Of a stretch of 64,000 nt of DNA, positions 7,924 through 16,945 are shown piece by piece (position 1 is the first letter of the stretch; every line of letters begins with the position of its first letter). The notes beneath the pieces were generated by a model. The model saw nothing but the letters and a program-made list of their open reading frames with translations. It was not told the origin of the DNA and did not search any database. The DNA lies in the NCBI RefSeq assembly GCF_002287065.1, contig NZ_NSJZ01000013.1, forward strand, positions 23,504 through 87,503, in the 5' to 3' direction. The stretch is from Paracoccus salipaludis (GTDB lineage: Bacteria; Pseudomonadota; Alphaproteobacteria; Rhodobacterales; Rhodobacteraceae). The position numbers and the translations under genes were made by a program.

Positions 7924-10900
7924 GCCGGGAACTCCCCGGTCGAATTGCGGCGCAGAACGGGGCCGAACTCGGCGAAGATCGCTTCCATCGCGGCCAGCGC
8001 CTCGGGGTTCGCATCCGCAAGGAAACCGCGCACCTCGGGCGATCCGAGGGTCGCGTCGTGATAAAGGGCGAACAGATGCGGGGGCACCGCCTGGGCCATG
8101 CGGGCGAAGGCGGCCATGTGTTCAAGGGTGGCCGCGATCTCGGCGGCGCCGCGAAACCCGTGCCGCATCATGCCCCCCAGCCAGCGGGGGCTGGCGGCGC
8201 GGGCGCGGACGACGCGGGCGATCTCCTCGGAAAGCAGCCTTGCGCGGGGCGTGTCGGGGCGGGTGGCGTCAAGGTGGTAAAGCGTCCCCGGCGCGAGCCC
8301 CAGCACCATGCGGGCGGCGGCGAAGCCCGCCTCGTGCGCCGCATGATCCATCGCCAGCAGAAGGTCGGTTTCCGCCAGGTCCTGCGACAGCACGAAGCCG
8401 TCCGCCGCCCTGATCCGCGCCTCGAGCCCCGCGCGGTCGGGCCTGCCATCCGCCCCGAACGCCGAGTTCTGCAACCATGCAAGCCCCGCGGCTTCGGCCG
8501 CCATGTCATCGTCGATCCCCGTGCCGAAGCGCCCCGGCGCCGGGGCGAAGACATGCGGGCCGGGGACGGCCACGACATAGGGGTTCATGTCGTCCGCCTC
8601 GTCGCGGGCGGCCAGCGCGTCACAGCCCTGCTGGAACAGGGTGACGAGTTCCGGGAAGGTGTCGCGGAACAGCCCCGAGACGCGCAGCGTGACCTCGATC
8701 CGGGGCCGGTCCATCAGCGCAAGCGGCGTGATCCCGAAGCCGGTGACGCGCTCGGAGGCGGGGTCCCACAGCGGTTCCAGCCCCGCGAGATGCAGCGCCA
8801 TGGCGAAATCCTCGCCCGCCGTCCGCATGGTGGCGGAACCCCAGAGATTGACGACCAGCCCCGTCGGATAGCCGCCATGGTCCTGCAGATGACGGCGGAC
8901 GAGTTCCCCGGCCAGCCGGACGCCCTGCGCCCATGCCGCGCGCGAGGGCACCGCGCGCGGATCGACGCCGTAAAGATTGCGCCCCGTCGGCAGCACGTCG
9001 GGCCGTCCGCGATAGGGCGAGCCGGAAGGACCCGCCTCGACGCGGTGGCCTGCCAGCGCGGCGGCGATCGCCCCGCGTTCGGACGCGAGCGAGGCAGGGT
9101 CGCCCTGTCCCCTGCCCTCTGCGTCCGGGGTGCCTTCCCCCCAGACATGCAGGCCGTCTCCGAACCGGCTTTCCTTGAGGTCGCAGACGAAACGGTCGAT
9201 GGCCGTGACCGCCTCGGCGGCCGAAGCGTCAGGCGAGAGCCCGAGGTCCGCCTCGAGCCCCTGCTCGCGCGCCTCGGTCCGTATCAGCGGGATCAGCCGC
9301 AGGCGGCGAGCGGGGTCCAGCCCGTCCGCAATCGAGTATTCGTCCAGCAGGCTTTCCAGCCGCAGCAGGTTCCCGGGCATACCCGCGGCGACCAGCGGCG
9401 GCGGCAGGTGGCCCAGCGTCAGCGCGCCCAGCCTGCGGCGGGCCTGCGCCGCCTCGCCGGGGTCGTTGACGATGAAGGGATAAAGCACCGGCAGGCCGCC
9501 GGCCAGCGCGTCGGGCCAGCAGTCGCCCGACAGCGCCGCGGCCTTGCCGGGCAACCATTCCAGCGTCCCATGCGCCCCCACATGGACGATCGCATCGACC
9601 CCGGCCCCATGCCTCAGCCAGAGGTGGAAGGCCACGTAGTCATGCCCCGGCACATGCGACAGGTCGTGGTAATCGGCCTCGCGGCTGGCCACGCTGCCGC
9701 GTTCGGGCTGAAGCGCAAGAAGGATGTTCCCCGCCCAGAAGGCCCGGAACTGCGGGTCATGGACCGGCTCGCCATGGGCGGCTTCCAGGTCCCGGCGCAG
9801 CGTGTCGGGCAGGCCGGACAGCGCCGCGTCATAGGCGGCCCGCGGCCAGGCAAGCCGGGTCGCCTTCAGGTCGCGCAGCACGGCCCCGGACGTGAGGTCC
9901 TGACCAAGCTGGCGCGCGATGGCCGCCGCCGAGGCCATGGCGTCAAGCCCGACCGCATGGGCAAGCCGCCACTCCCTGCCCGGATAGGTGGACAGGACCA
10001 GCGCCACGCGGCGGGTCGAGGGGGGGCGCGCCCGCAACCGGCACCAGTTCAGCACCCTTTCCACGACCGCGCCGATCCGGCCTGCGTCGGGGCTGTGGCG
10101 TTGAAGACGGAACTGCAACGCGGGGTCGGTTTCCACCACCTCCTTGAAGGAGACGACCCCCGCATGGATGCGTCCGTCCAGTTCCGGCAACGCCACGTGC
10201 ATGGCGAGATCGGCGGCGGAAAGGCCGCGCTCGGACCCCGCCCACCCCGCACGGTCCGAGGTGGCGTGGACCACCTGGAACACCGGCACCCCCGCCGCAT
10301 CGAGCGGAGAGCCGTCCTCTCCCCGTCCCGAAAAGGCGGTCGCGTTGACGATGGCGGCGGGCGCAAGCCAGGGCAGGATGGACCGCAGCCAGTCGGCCGC
10401 CGCCGGGTCCTTGAGGCTTGGAAGAAACAGGCCGACAGCCTGCAAGCCTTCCGCCTCGAAGGCCCCGATCAGCGCCGCGACGGACGCGGTGTCAGAGGCC
10501 GCGGCCCATGCGCGGTAGAAGGGAACGAGGATCAGCGGACGGTCATCTTGCCCGATGGCCGTGACCGGACCCGAGGCCGGATGCCAGAACCCGTGGTTCG
10601 GCAGCGTCGTGGTCCCATCGACCGGGCCGGCCTTCAGCCCCGCCGCCCGGGCGAGTTCGCCCAGCGCCGCCGCGCAGGCGATGTCTCCCCCGGTCCCGCA
10701 CAGCGCCGACAGCCGCCGCAGGACGGGAAGGGGCACTGTCGATGCGGCGTCCAGCACGGGGTCGGGACGGCCGTCCGCCGGCAGGACGGCCAGCGCGATG
10801 CCCTTGGCGCGCGCGATGCGGGACAGTTCGTCCAGCCCATAGGGCCAGTAGCTTCGGCCGCCGATCAGCCGGACGAGGATGCCCCGGGCCGCCGAAAGGG

Positions 10901-11123
10901 TCCGCTCGACATAGGTATCGACGGACAGCGGATGGCGCAGGCGCGAAAGATTGGCCAGCCGCAACGAAGGCAGCCCGGCCCTGCCCCACTGCCAGCCTGC
11001 CGCGAAGGCGCCGAGGTCGCTGTCCGAGAAGGACAGGACCACCAGATCCGCGGGCGCCTGCCCCAGATCCTCGGGCTGGGCGGTTTCCTCCAGCCCGTGG
11101 CTTTCGCGGAACAGGACGTGCAT
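7920..11123 (-). CDS. cobN: Cobaltochelatase, CobN subunit
   Basis: The large subunit of the ATP-dependent aerobic cobaltochelatase, which inserts cobalt into hydrogenobyrinate a,c-diamide with CobS and CobT (not in this window). The 1067 residues show the CobN/magnesium-chelatase BchH-like pattern: IGGRSYWPYGLDEL, LSTYPGR (about 364-370), HVGAHGTLEWLPGK (about 505-518), VNLWGSATMRTAGEDFAMAL, and a C-terminal GMMRHGFRGAAEIAATLEHM. At 1067 residues it is clearly shorter than the about 1,270-residue enzyme of the classical Pseudomonas denitrificans system. The difference is mainly in the N-terminal half and probably a lineage trait, since the frame is intact. It shares one base with cobW (TGATG). 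Confidence 0.93.
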   Translation of the reverse strand: MHVLFRESHGLEETAQPEDLGQAPADLVVLSFSDSDLGAFAAGWQWGRAGLPSLRLANLSRLRHPLSVDTYVERTLSAARGILVRLIGGRSYWPYGLDELSRIARAKGIALAVLPADGRPDPVLDAASTVPLPVLRRLSALCGTGGDIACAAALGELARAAGLKAGPVDGTTTLPNHGFWHPASGPVTAIGQDDRPLILVPFYRAWAAASDTASVAALIGAFEAEGLQAVGLFLPSLKDPAAADWLRSILPWLAPAAIVNATAFSGRGEDGSPLDAAGVPVFQVVHATSDRAGWAGSERGLSAADLAMHVALPELDGRIHAGVVSFKEVVETDPALQFRLQRHSPDAGRIGAVVERVLNWCRLRARPPSTRRVALVLSTYPGREWRLAHAVGLDAMASAAAIARQLGQDLTSGAVLRDLKATRLAWPRAAYDAALSGLPDTLRRDLEAAHGEPVHDPQFRAFWAGNILLALQPERGSVASREADYHDLSHVPGHDYVAFHLWLRHGAGVDAIVHVGAHGTLEWLPGKAAALSGDCWPDALAGGLPVLYPFIVNDPGEAAQARRRLGALTLGHLPPPLVAAGMPGNLLRLESLLDEYSIADGLDPARRLRLIPLIRTEAREQGLEADLGLSPDASAAEAVTAIDRFVCDLKESRFGDGLHVWGEGTPDAEGRGQGDPASLASERGAIAAALAGHRVEAGPSGSPYRGRPDVLPTGRNLYGVDPRAVPSRAAWAQGVRLAGELVRRHLQDHGGYPTGLVVNLWGSATMRTAGEDFAMALHLAGLEPLWDPASERVTGFGITPLALMDRPRIEVTLRVSGLFRDTFPELVTLFQQGCDALAARDEADDMNPYVVAVPGPHVFAPAPGRFGTGIDDDMAAEAAGLAWLQNSAFGADGRPDRAGLEARIRAADGFVLSQDLAETDLLLAMDHAAHEAGFAAARMVLGLAPGTLYHLDATRPDTPRARLLSEEIARVVRARAASPRWLGGMMRHGFRGAAEIAATLEHMAAFARMAQAVPPHLFALYHDATLGSPEVRGFLADANPEALAAMEAIFAEFGPVLRRNSTGEFPA

Positions 11124-12139
11124 CAGGCCAGCGCGGCCCGGATCGCGTCCGCGTCGATGTCGCCCTTTTCGGCGATCACCACGAGACAGCCGCGCCGGGG
11201 CCGGTCGCCCCAGGGGCGGTCGAACTGGTGGCGCACGCGCGCGCCCACGGCCTGAACGAGAAGCCGCAGCGGCTTTCCTTGGATGGCGGCATGGCCCTTG
11301 ATCCGCAGGATCTTCTGCGCCTCGGCCAGCCTTGCCACCTTCGCGGCCAGGGTCTGCGGGTCAGCCTGCTCGGGCAGGTCGATCACCACCGTGTCGAAGT
11401 CGTCGTGGTCATGCTCGTCTTCGCCGTCATGGTGCGAAGGGCGCGCGGCCAGGTCGTCCTCGGCCGCGGCGTTGATCCCCAGCACCACGCGCGGGTCGAT
11501 CACCCCTTCGGTCAGCGGGATCATCGGCAACGGACGCGGGGCCTCGGCCGCGATGATCCCGCGGGCCGCGGCCACCCCGTCCGGGCCGGCCAGATCGGCC
11601 TTGGACAGCAGCACGATGTCGGCGCAGGCGATCTGGTCCTCGAACACCTCGGACAGCGGCGTCTCGTGGTCCACCTGGCCCTCGTCGCCGGGATGGGCGG
11701 GGTCGGGGGCGAAGCGGCCCGCCGCGACGGCCTCGGCATCCGCCACGGCAACCACTCCGTCAATGGTGATGCGCGACCGCAGGTCCGGCCAGTCGAAGGC
11801 CTTGAGCAGCGGCTTGGGCAGCGCCAGCCCCGAGGTCTCGATCACGATATGGTCTGGCCTGGGGTCGAGCGCCAGCAGCCGCTCGATCGAGGGGATGAAC
11901 TCGTCGGCCACGGTGCAGCAGATGCAGCCGTTGGTCAGTTCGACGATGTTCGCCTCGGGGCAGTTCGCGTCGGCGCAGGCGCGGATCAGGTCGCCATCGA
12001 CGCCCACGTCGCCGAATTCGTTGACCAGGACCGCTAGGCGGCGCCCCTGCGGGTTCTGCAGCAGATGGCGGATCAGCGTGGTCTTGCCCGCGCCGAGGAA
12101 GCCGGTGACAACGGTGACAGGGGTTTTTTCCAGCGACAT
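11123..12139 (-). CDS. cobW: CobW GTPase, cobalt metallochaperone candidate
   Basis: A G3E-family GTPase of 338 residues thought to deliver Co(II) for corrin metallation. It has Walker A GFLGAGKTT (about 12-20), the metal-binding CxCC motif NGCICCTV, EFGDVGVDG (switch region), ETSGLALP, the guanine-specificity SKAD, and an acidic His-rich loop (SHHDGEDEHDHDDFD) followed by the CobW C-terminal domain. It lies between the DUF1636 gene (1-bp gap) and cobN (shared TGATG) in the riboswitch-headed operon, which supports a cobalt role rather than the zinc role of COG0523 paralogues. Confidence 0.94.
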   Translation of the reverse strand: MSLEKTPVTVVTGFLGAGKTTLIRHLLQNPQGRRLAVLVNEFGDVGVDGDLIRACADANCPEANIVELTNGCICCTVADEFIPSIERLLALDPRPDHIVIETSGLALPKPLLKAFDWPDLRSRITIDGVVAVADAEAVAAGRFAPDPAHPGDEGQVDHETPLSEVFEDQIACADIVLLSKADLAGPDGVAAARGIIAAEAPRPLPMIPLTEGVIDPRVVLGINAAAEDDLAARPSHHDGEDEHDHDDFDTVVIDLPEQADPQTLAAKVARLAEAQKILRIKGHAAIQGKPLRLLVQAVGARVRHQFDRPWGDRPRRGCLVVIAEKGDIDADAIRAALA

Positions 12140-12140
12140 G

Positions 12141-12491
12141 TCAGTCCTCGAACGGGGGAATGCGGGCGACGGTATGCTTGCGGATCACCTGGGGGCGCGC
12201 GCTCCACGGAACGACCCCGCGCGGCGCTGCCGCATAGGCGCGGGCCATGCCGGCAATGTCGTCGAGGTGCCGGTCAGGGTCGATGTCGCCCTGCACATAG
12301 GTCCACGAGCCCGGTCCCCGGAACACGACCACGCAGGACCGCCCGCAGGCCGAAAGGCACTCCTGCCGGTCATGGGGAACGCCACGCGCGGCCAGCGCCT
12401 CGGACAGGCGCATCCCGTCGCTGGGGGTCAGCGGATCGGCGCCCGCGCGCCTGCAGGTGGTGCAGACCACCAGCATGTTCTTCCTGGCCAT
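12141..12491 (-). CDS. DUF1636 ferredoxin-like metal-binding protein
   Basis: A 116-residue protein starting MARKNMLVVCTTCRRAGADP. It has an N-terminal CxxC (about 10-13) and a second cysteine pair in ECLSACGRSC, spaced as in thioredoxin-like [2Fe-2S] ferredoxins. It belongs to the DUF1636 family, which is regularly the first gene of alphaproteobacterial cob operons; its function is not established. An upstream in-frame ATG exists, but the ATG at 12491 has a strong GGGAGGG ribosome-binding site and matches the family start. It is the first gene after the B12 riboswitch, so it is predicted to be repressed by cobalamin together with cobW and cobN. Confidence 0.85.
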   Translation of the reverse strand: MARKNMLVVCTTCRRAGADPLTPSDGMRLSEALAARGVPHDRQECLSACGRSCVVVFRGPGSWTYVQGDIDPDRHLDDIAGMARAYAAAPRGVVPWSARPQVIRKHTVARIPPFED

Positions 12492-12624
12492 CTGCCCTCC
12501 CGGCAAGCCAATGAGGCGGAGGACTGGACAGGCGCAGGACATGCGGGGGCGGCGCGAGCCCCATCATGGCTTGCACACGGTTCACCCCGACCGCAACACA
12601 CCGCGGATGCGAGATCTCGCACCG

Positions 12625-12784
12625 CACGCTGGCAGGTCTCCCGGCTTGCGGATCATGGGGATTGCTCCCCTGCGGTCACCCGACCTTCCCAGGCCTTCCG
12701 GCCCAGTGGCATCCGGGTGACCTCTCCGGTCACGGTCGCGGGGGCGGCTGCGCTTCGCTGGAAACCAGCTATCGCATTCCCTCT
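12625..12784 (-). promoter_or_regulatory. Cobalamin (AdoCbl) riboswitch
   Basis: Read on the minus strand, this leader starts near GGGAATGCGATAGCTGGTTT and runs through CAGCCGCCCCCGCGACCGTG, GATGCCACTGGGCC, TGGGAAGG and GGGGAGCAAT to the diagnostic 3' B12-box AGCCGGGAGACCTGCC (12631-12646 on the plus strand). These conserved blocks are in canonical order and spacing. It lies about 135 bases upstream of the DUF1636-cobW-cobN operon. Directly downstream, 12608-12621 is a perfect 14-base palindrome (TGCGAGATCTCGCA) that could be part of the expression platform. Confidence 0.95.
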
Positions 12785-12861
12785 TAGCTCGCTTTGTGCG
12801 AGAACCAACGATGCGCGAGGGAAGCCACGAGACGGCCGCGCTTGTCAAGGGAAAGGGAGCG

Positions 12862-13485
12862 ATGGCGAACCGGGCGGACCCCGACGACGCGGCGCGCCAT
12901 GCCGAGAAGAAGGCGCGGATCAAGGCCGCCCGCGACCGGATGATGGTGGAGAAGACCGGCGAGAAGGGCCTGATCCTTGTCCTGACGGGGCCGGGCAAGG
13001 GCAAGTCGTCCTCGGCCTTCGGCATGGTGATGCGGGCGATCTCGCACGGGATGCGAGTAGGCGTGGTCCAGTTCATCAAGGGCGCCATGGCGACCGGAGA
13101 ACGGGACTTCCTTCAGGCCCACTTCCCCGACCTTTGCGAGTTCCACACCATGGGCGAAGGCTTCACCTGGGAAACGCAGGACCTCGGGCGTGACCGCGCC
13201 GCAGCCGCACGGGCCTGGGACAAGGCCAAGGACCTGATCCGGGACGACCGCAACCGGCTTGTCCTGCTGGACGAGATCAACATCGCCCTTCGCTATGACT
13301 ATCTCGACATCGGCGAGGTGGTGGCGTTCCTCGAATCCGAGAAGCCCCCGATGACCCATGTCCTGCTGACGGGCCGCAATGCCAGGCCCGAGCTGATCGG
13401 GATCGCCGATCTGGTCACGGAAATGGCCGTGGTGAAGCACCCCTTCCGGCAGGGGATCGGGGCACAGGCGGGGATCGAGTTCTGA
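12862..13485 (+). CDS. cobO: Cob(I)yrinic acid a,c-diamide adenosyltransferase
   Basis: An ATP:corrinoid adenosyltransferase of the CobA/CobO (P-loop) type that installs the 5'-deoxyadenosyl ligand. The 207 residues start [17 protein letters not shown] after a GGGAGCG ribosome-binding site; in-frame ATGs further upstream lack one. Walker A is [14 protein letters not shown] (about 50-63). [31 protein letters not shown] and [11 protein letters not shown] follow. It diverges from the riboswitch operon and is followed closely by cobQ, with only 11 bases between stop and ATG. Confidence 0.95.
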   Translation: MANRADPDDAARHAEKKARIKAARDRMMVEKTGEKGLILVLTGPGKGKSSSAFGMVMRAISHGMRVGVVQFIKGAMATGERDFLQAHFPDLCEFHTMGEGFTWETQDLGRDRAAAARAWDKAKDLIRDDRNRLVLLDEINIALRYDYLDIGEVVAFLESEKPPMTHVLLTGRNARPELIGIADLVTEMAVVKHPFRQGIGAQAGIEF

Positions 13486-13496
13486 CGCGCGCACTG

Positions 13497-14927
13497 ATGC
13501 TGCAGGGGACCGGCTCGAACGTCGGCAAGTCGCTGCTGGTGGCGGGGCTCTGCCGGGCGGCGGTCCGGCGCGGGCTGACCGTGCGCCCGTTCAAGCCGCA
13601 GAACATGTCGAACAACGCCGCCGTGACGGCGGACGGCGGCGAGATCGGCCGCGCGCAGGCGCTTCAGGCGCTGGCCTGCGGGGTCGAGCCGCATACCGAC
13701 ATGAACCCGATCCTTCTGAAGCCCGAAACCGACATCGGCGCGCAGGTGATCGTGCAGGGCAAGCGGCGCGCGACCCTGAAGGCGCGCGACTATGCCAGGC
13801 TGAAGCCCGAACTGATGGCGCCGGTCCTGGAAAGCTTCAATCGACTGAAATCACAGGCGGATCTCGTGGTCGTCGAAGGCGCGGGCAGCCCCGCCGAGAT
13901 CAACCTGCGCCCCGGCGACATCGCCAACATGGGCTTTGCCGCCGCCGCCGACGTTCCCGTGGTGCTGATCGGGGACATCGACCGCGGGGGCGTCATCGCG
14001 CAGCTGGTCGGCTCCCGGGTCGTTCTCGACCCGGAGGACGCGGCGCGCATCGGGGGCTTCATCGTCAACCGCTTCCGCGGCGATCCCTCGCTGTTCGACG
14101 ACGGCTACCGGATGATCGCCGAACGGACCGGGTGGCGGGGCTTCGGCGTGCTTCCGTGGTTCGCGAGGGCCGCGCTGCTTCCCGCCGAGGACGCGCTTGA
14201 CCTGCGGCCCTTCGGGGACGGCGAGGTCAGGATCGCCTGCCTCGCCCTGTCGCGGATCGCCAATTTCGACGACCTCGACCCGTTGAAGATGCACCCCGGC
14301 GTCCGGCTTGACATGGTGCGCCCCGGCCAGCCGATCCCGGGGGACGCGGCGGTGGTGATCATCCCCGGCTCGAAATCCACGCGGGCCGACCTCGCGTTCC
14401 TGCGGGCGCAGGGCTGGGACACCGACCTCAGGGCCCATCACCGCCGCGGCGGCCGCATCCTGGGGATCTGCGGCGGCTTCCAGATGCTGGGCCGCAGCAT
14501 CGCCGATCCGCAGGGCCTCGAAGGCGAGCCGGGGGTGACAGAGGGCCTCGGCTACCTGGATGTTGAAACCGTGCTGGCAACGGACAAGCGCCTGACCCGC
14601 GTCACCGCCGTCCACGCCCCTTCCGGCCTGCAGGTCGACGGTTATGAGATCCACCTGGGCCGCACCGATGGCCCCGACTGTGTCCGGCCCTTCGCCCATG
14701 TCGATGATCTTCCTGAAGGAGCCCGGTCGAGCGACCGCCGGGTCGAGGGAACCTATCTGCACGGGCTGTTCACGTCGGACGACTTCCGCACCGCCTGGAT
14801 TCAGGAACTCGGGGCGACAACGGGTGCGTTTTCCTATGCAGCCGAGATCGAAGCAGTGCTCGATGAACTCGCCGCCCACATCGAGGCACATCTGGACGTG
14901 CAGGAATTGCTGAGACTGGCGCGCTAA
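13497..14927 (+). CDS. cobQ: Cobyric acid synthase
   Basis: A glutamine-dependent amidotransferase that amidates side chains b, d, e and g of adenosylcobyrinic acid a,c-diamide. The 476 residues show [20 protein letters not shown] (P-loop region), [20 protein letters not shown] and the class I GATase nucleophile motif [10 protein letters not shown], ending with the EGTYLHGLF histidine motif. Relatives have about five more residues before the first Met. An in-frame CTG at 13482, overlapping the cobO stop, would restore them, so the true start may be non-ATG. It probably forms an operon with cobO. Confidence 0.94.
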   Translation: MLQGTGSNVGKSLLVAGLCRAAVRRGLTVRPFKPQNMSNNAAVTADGGEIGRAQALQALACGVEPHTDMNPILLKPETDIGAQVIVQGKRRATLKARDYARLKPELMAPVLESFNRLKSQADLVVVEGAGSPAEINLRPGDIANMGFAAAADVPVVLIGDIDRGGVIAQLVGSRVVLDPEDAARIGGFIVNRFRGDPSLFDDGYRMIAERTGWRGFGVLPWFARAALLPAEDALDLRPFGDGEVRIACLALSRIANFDDLDPLKMHPGVRLDMVRPGQPIPGDAAVVIIPGSKSTRADLAFLRAQGWDTDLRAHHRRGGRILGICGGFQMLGRSIADPQGLEGEPGVTEGLGYLDVETVLATDKRLTRVTAVHAPSGLQVDGYEIHLGRTDGPDCVRPFAHVDDLPEGARSSDRRVEGTYLHGLFTSDDFRTAWIQELGATTGAFSYAAEIEAVLDELAAHIEAHLDVQELLRLAR

Positions 14928-15557
14928 GTCGAGGACCGGCTTCTGCGCGGCCTCTTCCTCGCGCATGACCACCGGCGAGTGCCGGGGTGTGGACCCGGAG
15001 ACATGGGCACCTGCCCCGTCCGCGCCTTCATGGAGGGGCTAATCGGTGTGCTTGGCCCTGACACCCTCGGAGATCAGGCGTAGGCTGACGATGAGTCGGA
15101 TGCGGAGGTAGATGCGGGGGTGGAGATCTCCCCGGCTGCCGCGTCCGGGTCACCGGTCACCCCGGCAGAAGACGTTGGTTCCGCGATCCTGCGCAGGGCG
15201 CTGCCCCTGACTGCGATCACCCGTCCTGCCTCACGCGGCAAGCGCAGCAGCCGACAACGCCCAGAACGGCACGCCCATCGCCACTGCGCGGACCGCCGCA
15301 TCCTCTCTGGCGCAGCGGAGGGGTGTCGTCGGGTGATGGTTCCTCTGCGCGGACGAGGCGAACCCCGCGCCGCTCCCGCGCTCCAGCTATCTGACGCACG
15401 GCGCAGGATGTTTGCAGACGGCGCTGCTGTCGTCTGCGGCAACCGCCGCGGAGCCGTGGAGCAAGCAGGACCGGAGAGCGCGGCAGCTCGACTTGGCCCT
15501 GCGGCGCGCCGGGATCGGGTGCGGTGATGCCGCGGCGCTGGTCCGCCGGCACTTCGC
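14928..15557. other. 630-base stretch with no convincing gene
   Basis: This lies between cobQ and the end of the GntR/FCD regulator (both point into it). Open frames exist on both strands, but their translations are Arg/Ala/Ser-rich, with no recognisable family, no ribosome-binding site and no hydrophobic pattern. I see no RNA gene or obvious stem-loop terminator. It may be decayed sequence. Confidence 0.4.
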
Positions 15558-16331
15558 TCAGTCCACCGAATTGAGGCGCATCCGGGCCCGCCGTTCGCGG
15601 CGCTGGAGTTCGCGGCCGCGGTGAATCGACTTTTCCACGAAGTCCAGATGGTCCCTAGCGGCCCTTTCGCTGCGCTCGGGGTCGCCCGCCTCGATCGCGT
15701 CGATGATCTCGAGGTGCTGGTCCAGAAGCGCGCGGCCAGTGCCGTCGATGCTGCGCAGCAGGTCGCGGTTGTAGAAGATGTCCCGCCGGGTCAGGTCGAA
15801 GACCGAGGCCATCATGTGGATCAGCGTCGTGTTATGGCTGGCGTCCACGATGGCGCTGTGCAGCCTGAAGTCGGCCTCCTGTTCGGCCTCACGGTCATCG
15901 GCCTGCCAGGCGGCCTCAAGCTCGGCGCGGATCGCCGCCAGCCGCTCGCGGTCGGCGGCCGTGGCGCGCTGGGCGGCCAGGCGGGTGGCAAAGGCCTCCT
16001 GCTCGCGCCGGTATTCCAGGAAGTCGTGGAAGGCCTCGCCGTGACGGGCATATAGCGCCAGCATCGCGGGCGACATCGCCCGGCCGGTCAACTCGGCAAT
16101 ATAGGTCCCGTCGCCGTGCCGGACTGTCACGAGGTCGCGGCTTTCGAGGATCTGCAACGCCTCGCGCAGCTTCGGACGCGACACGCGGAAGGCCTCGGCC
16201 ATCTCTCGTTCCGAGGGAAGGCGCGCGCCGCCCTTCAGCACACCCTCGACGATCATCGTCTCGATCTTGTCCACCACGGCCTGGACCACCGATTCGTGGG
16301 CGATGGGTTCGAAAACCTGTGCCGCGATCAT
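15558..16331 (-). CDS. GntR-family transcriptional regulator, FCD domain (probable lactate regulator)
   Basis: A 257-residue DNA-binding regulator. The N-terminal winged HTH has the FadR-type signature LPSEREMAEAFRVSRPKLREALQILESRDLV (about 38-70). A C-terminal all-helical FCD ligand domain has RREQEAFATRLAA, FRLHSAIVDASHN, HLEIIDAIEAGD and ARDHLDF; the Asp/His positions match metal-binding FCD proteins. It is divergent from the lactate permease-lutABC-dld operon, so by analogy with LldR/PdhR-type regulators it is likely a lactate-responsive repressor. That role is inferred from context. Confidence 0.85.
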   Translation of the reverse strand: MIAAQVFEPIAHESVVQAVVDKIETMIVEGVLKGGARLPSEREMAEAFRVSRPKLREALQILESRDLVTVRHGDGTYIAELTGRAMSPAMLALYARHGEAFHDFLEYRREQEAFATRLAAQRATAADRERLAAIRAELEAAWQADDREAEQEADFRLHSAIVDASHNTTLIHMMASVFDLTRRDIFYNRDLLRSIDGTGRALLDQHLEIIDAIEAGDPERSERAARDHLDFVEKSIHRGRELQRRERRARMRLNSVD

Positions 16332-16945
16332 GGGTCGCCAACCTTCCGCATCAGTGCCGTTTCCTCAAGACGTCAACAATATTGTCCTGCCAAGGGTCGA
16401 TTTCAAGTGGATACGGCTCGATAGCACTTCGGAATTCACAAATTTGTCAATTAGTTATCACGCAGACGGTCGACCTCCCGCCCACCGCCGTGCTGCATCG
16501 CAGAAAATTTTCTGTTGCCGCAGGAAAGTGGTAAAGAGTATGAACCTCTTCGGCGCAGCATCGCTGGGCCACGAGGAGGCAGCCCCATGATCGTGCCTAT
16601 CCGGTTGAGGAGCCGGGCGGTCATGCGGCCAGGGAGGCTTGTTGATTGGCACCACCGCAAGGCTGCGGCGCGAACTGACGGGTGGGCTGCCGGCTGGTCC
16701 CGGGCGGCCGCGTGATCCTGCCCACGACCGCGCGCCAGTGGCCCGCATCGAAGCCCGACCCCAGCCGGCGGACCGGCTTCGGTCCACGACAGGGGCACCG
16801 TCCCCCGCCCGTCACGGCAGGGCGGACCGGCCGCGAACCCCGGCAAGAACCCAGTCGCAAGAACGATCGGAAGAATCCGCGTCCCTGCCCCCTCTGACCT
16901 CTCGAGCCGGCAGATTCCCTTAACCCGCAACCGAAGGAACGCTTC
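16332..16945. promoter_or_regulatory. Intergenic control region, GntR regulator / lactate operon
   Basis: A 614-base divergent gap with no convincing gene. It is notably A/T-rich for this genome around 16370-16460. A perfect 10-base palindrome, ACAATATTGT, lies at 16376-16385, 45 bases upstream of the regulator start. A second A/T-rich block (ACAAATTTGTCAATTAG) begins near 16438. These are the best operator or promoter candidates. The part from about 16600 to 16930 is GC-rich and unassigned. AGGAACG precedes the permease ATG as a ribosome-binding site. Confidence 0.4.

Noticed and set aside
7920..11123. cobN as a truncated gene because it is shorter than the classical 1,270-residue protein
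   Set aside because: The frame is open, motifs are spread over the whole length, and both ends couple to neighbours, so a shorter lineage form is more likely than damage.
15074..15624. Open frames of 70-135 codons on both strands between cobQ and the GntR gene
   Set aside because: Translations are Arg/Ala/Ser-rich without family similarity, the frames overlap each other on both strands, and none has a good ribosome-binding site. High GC makes long random frames common here.
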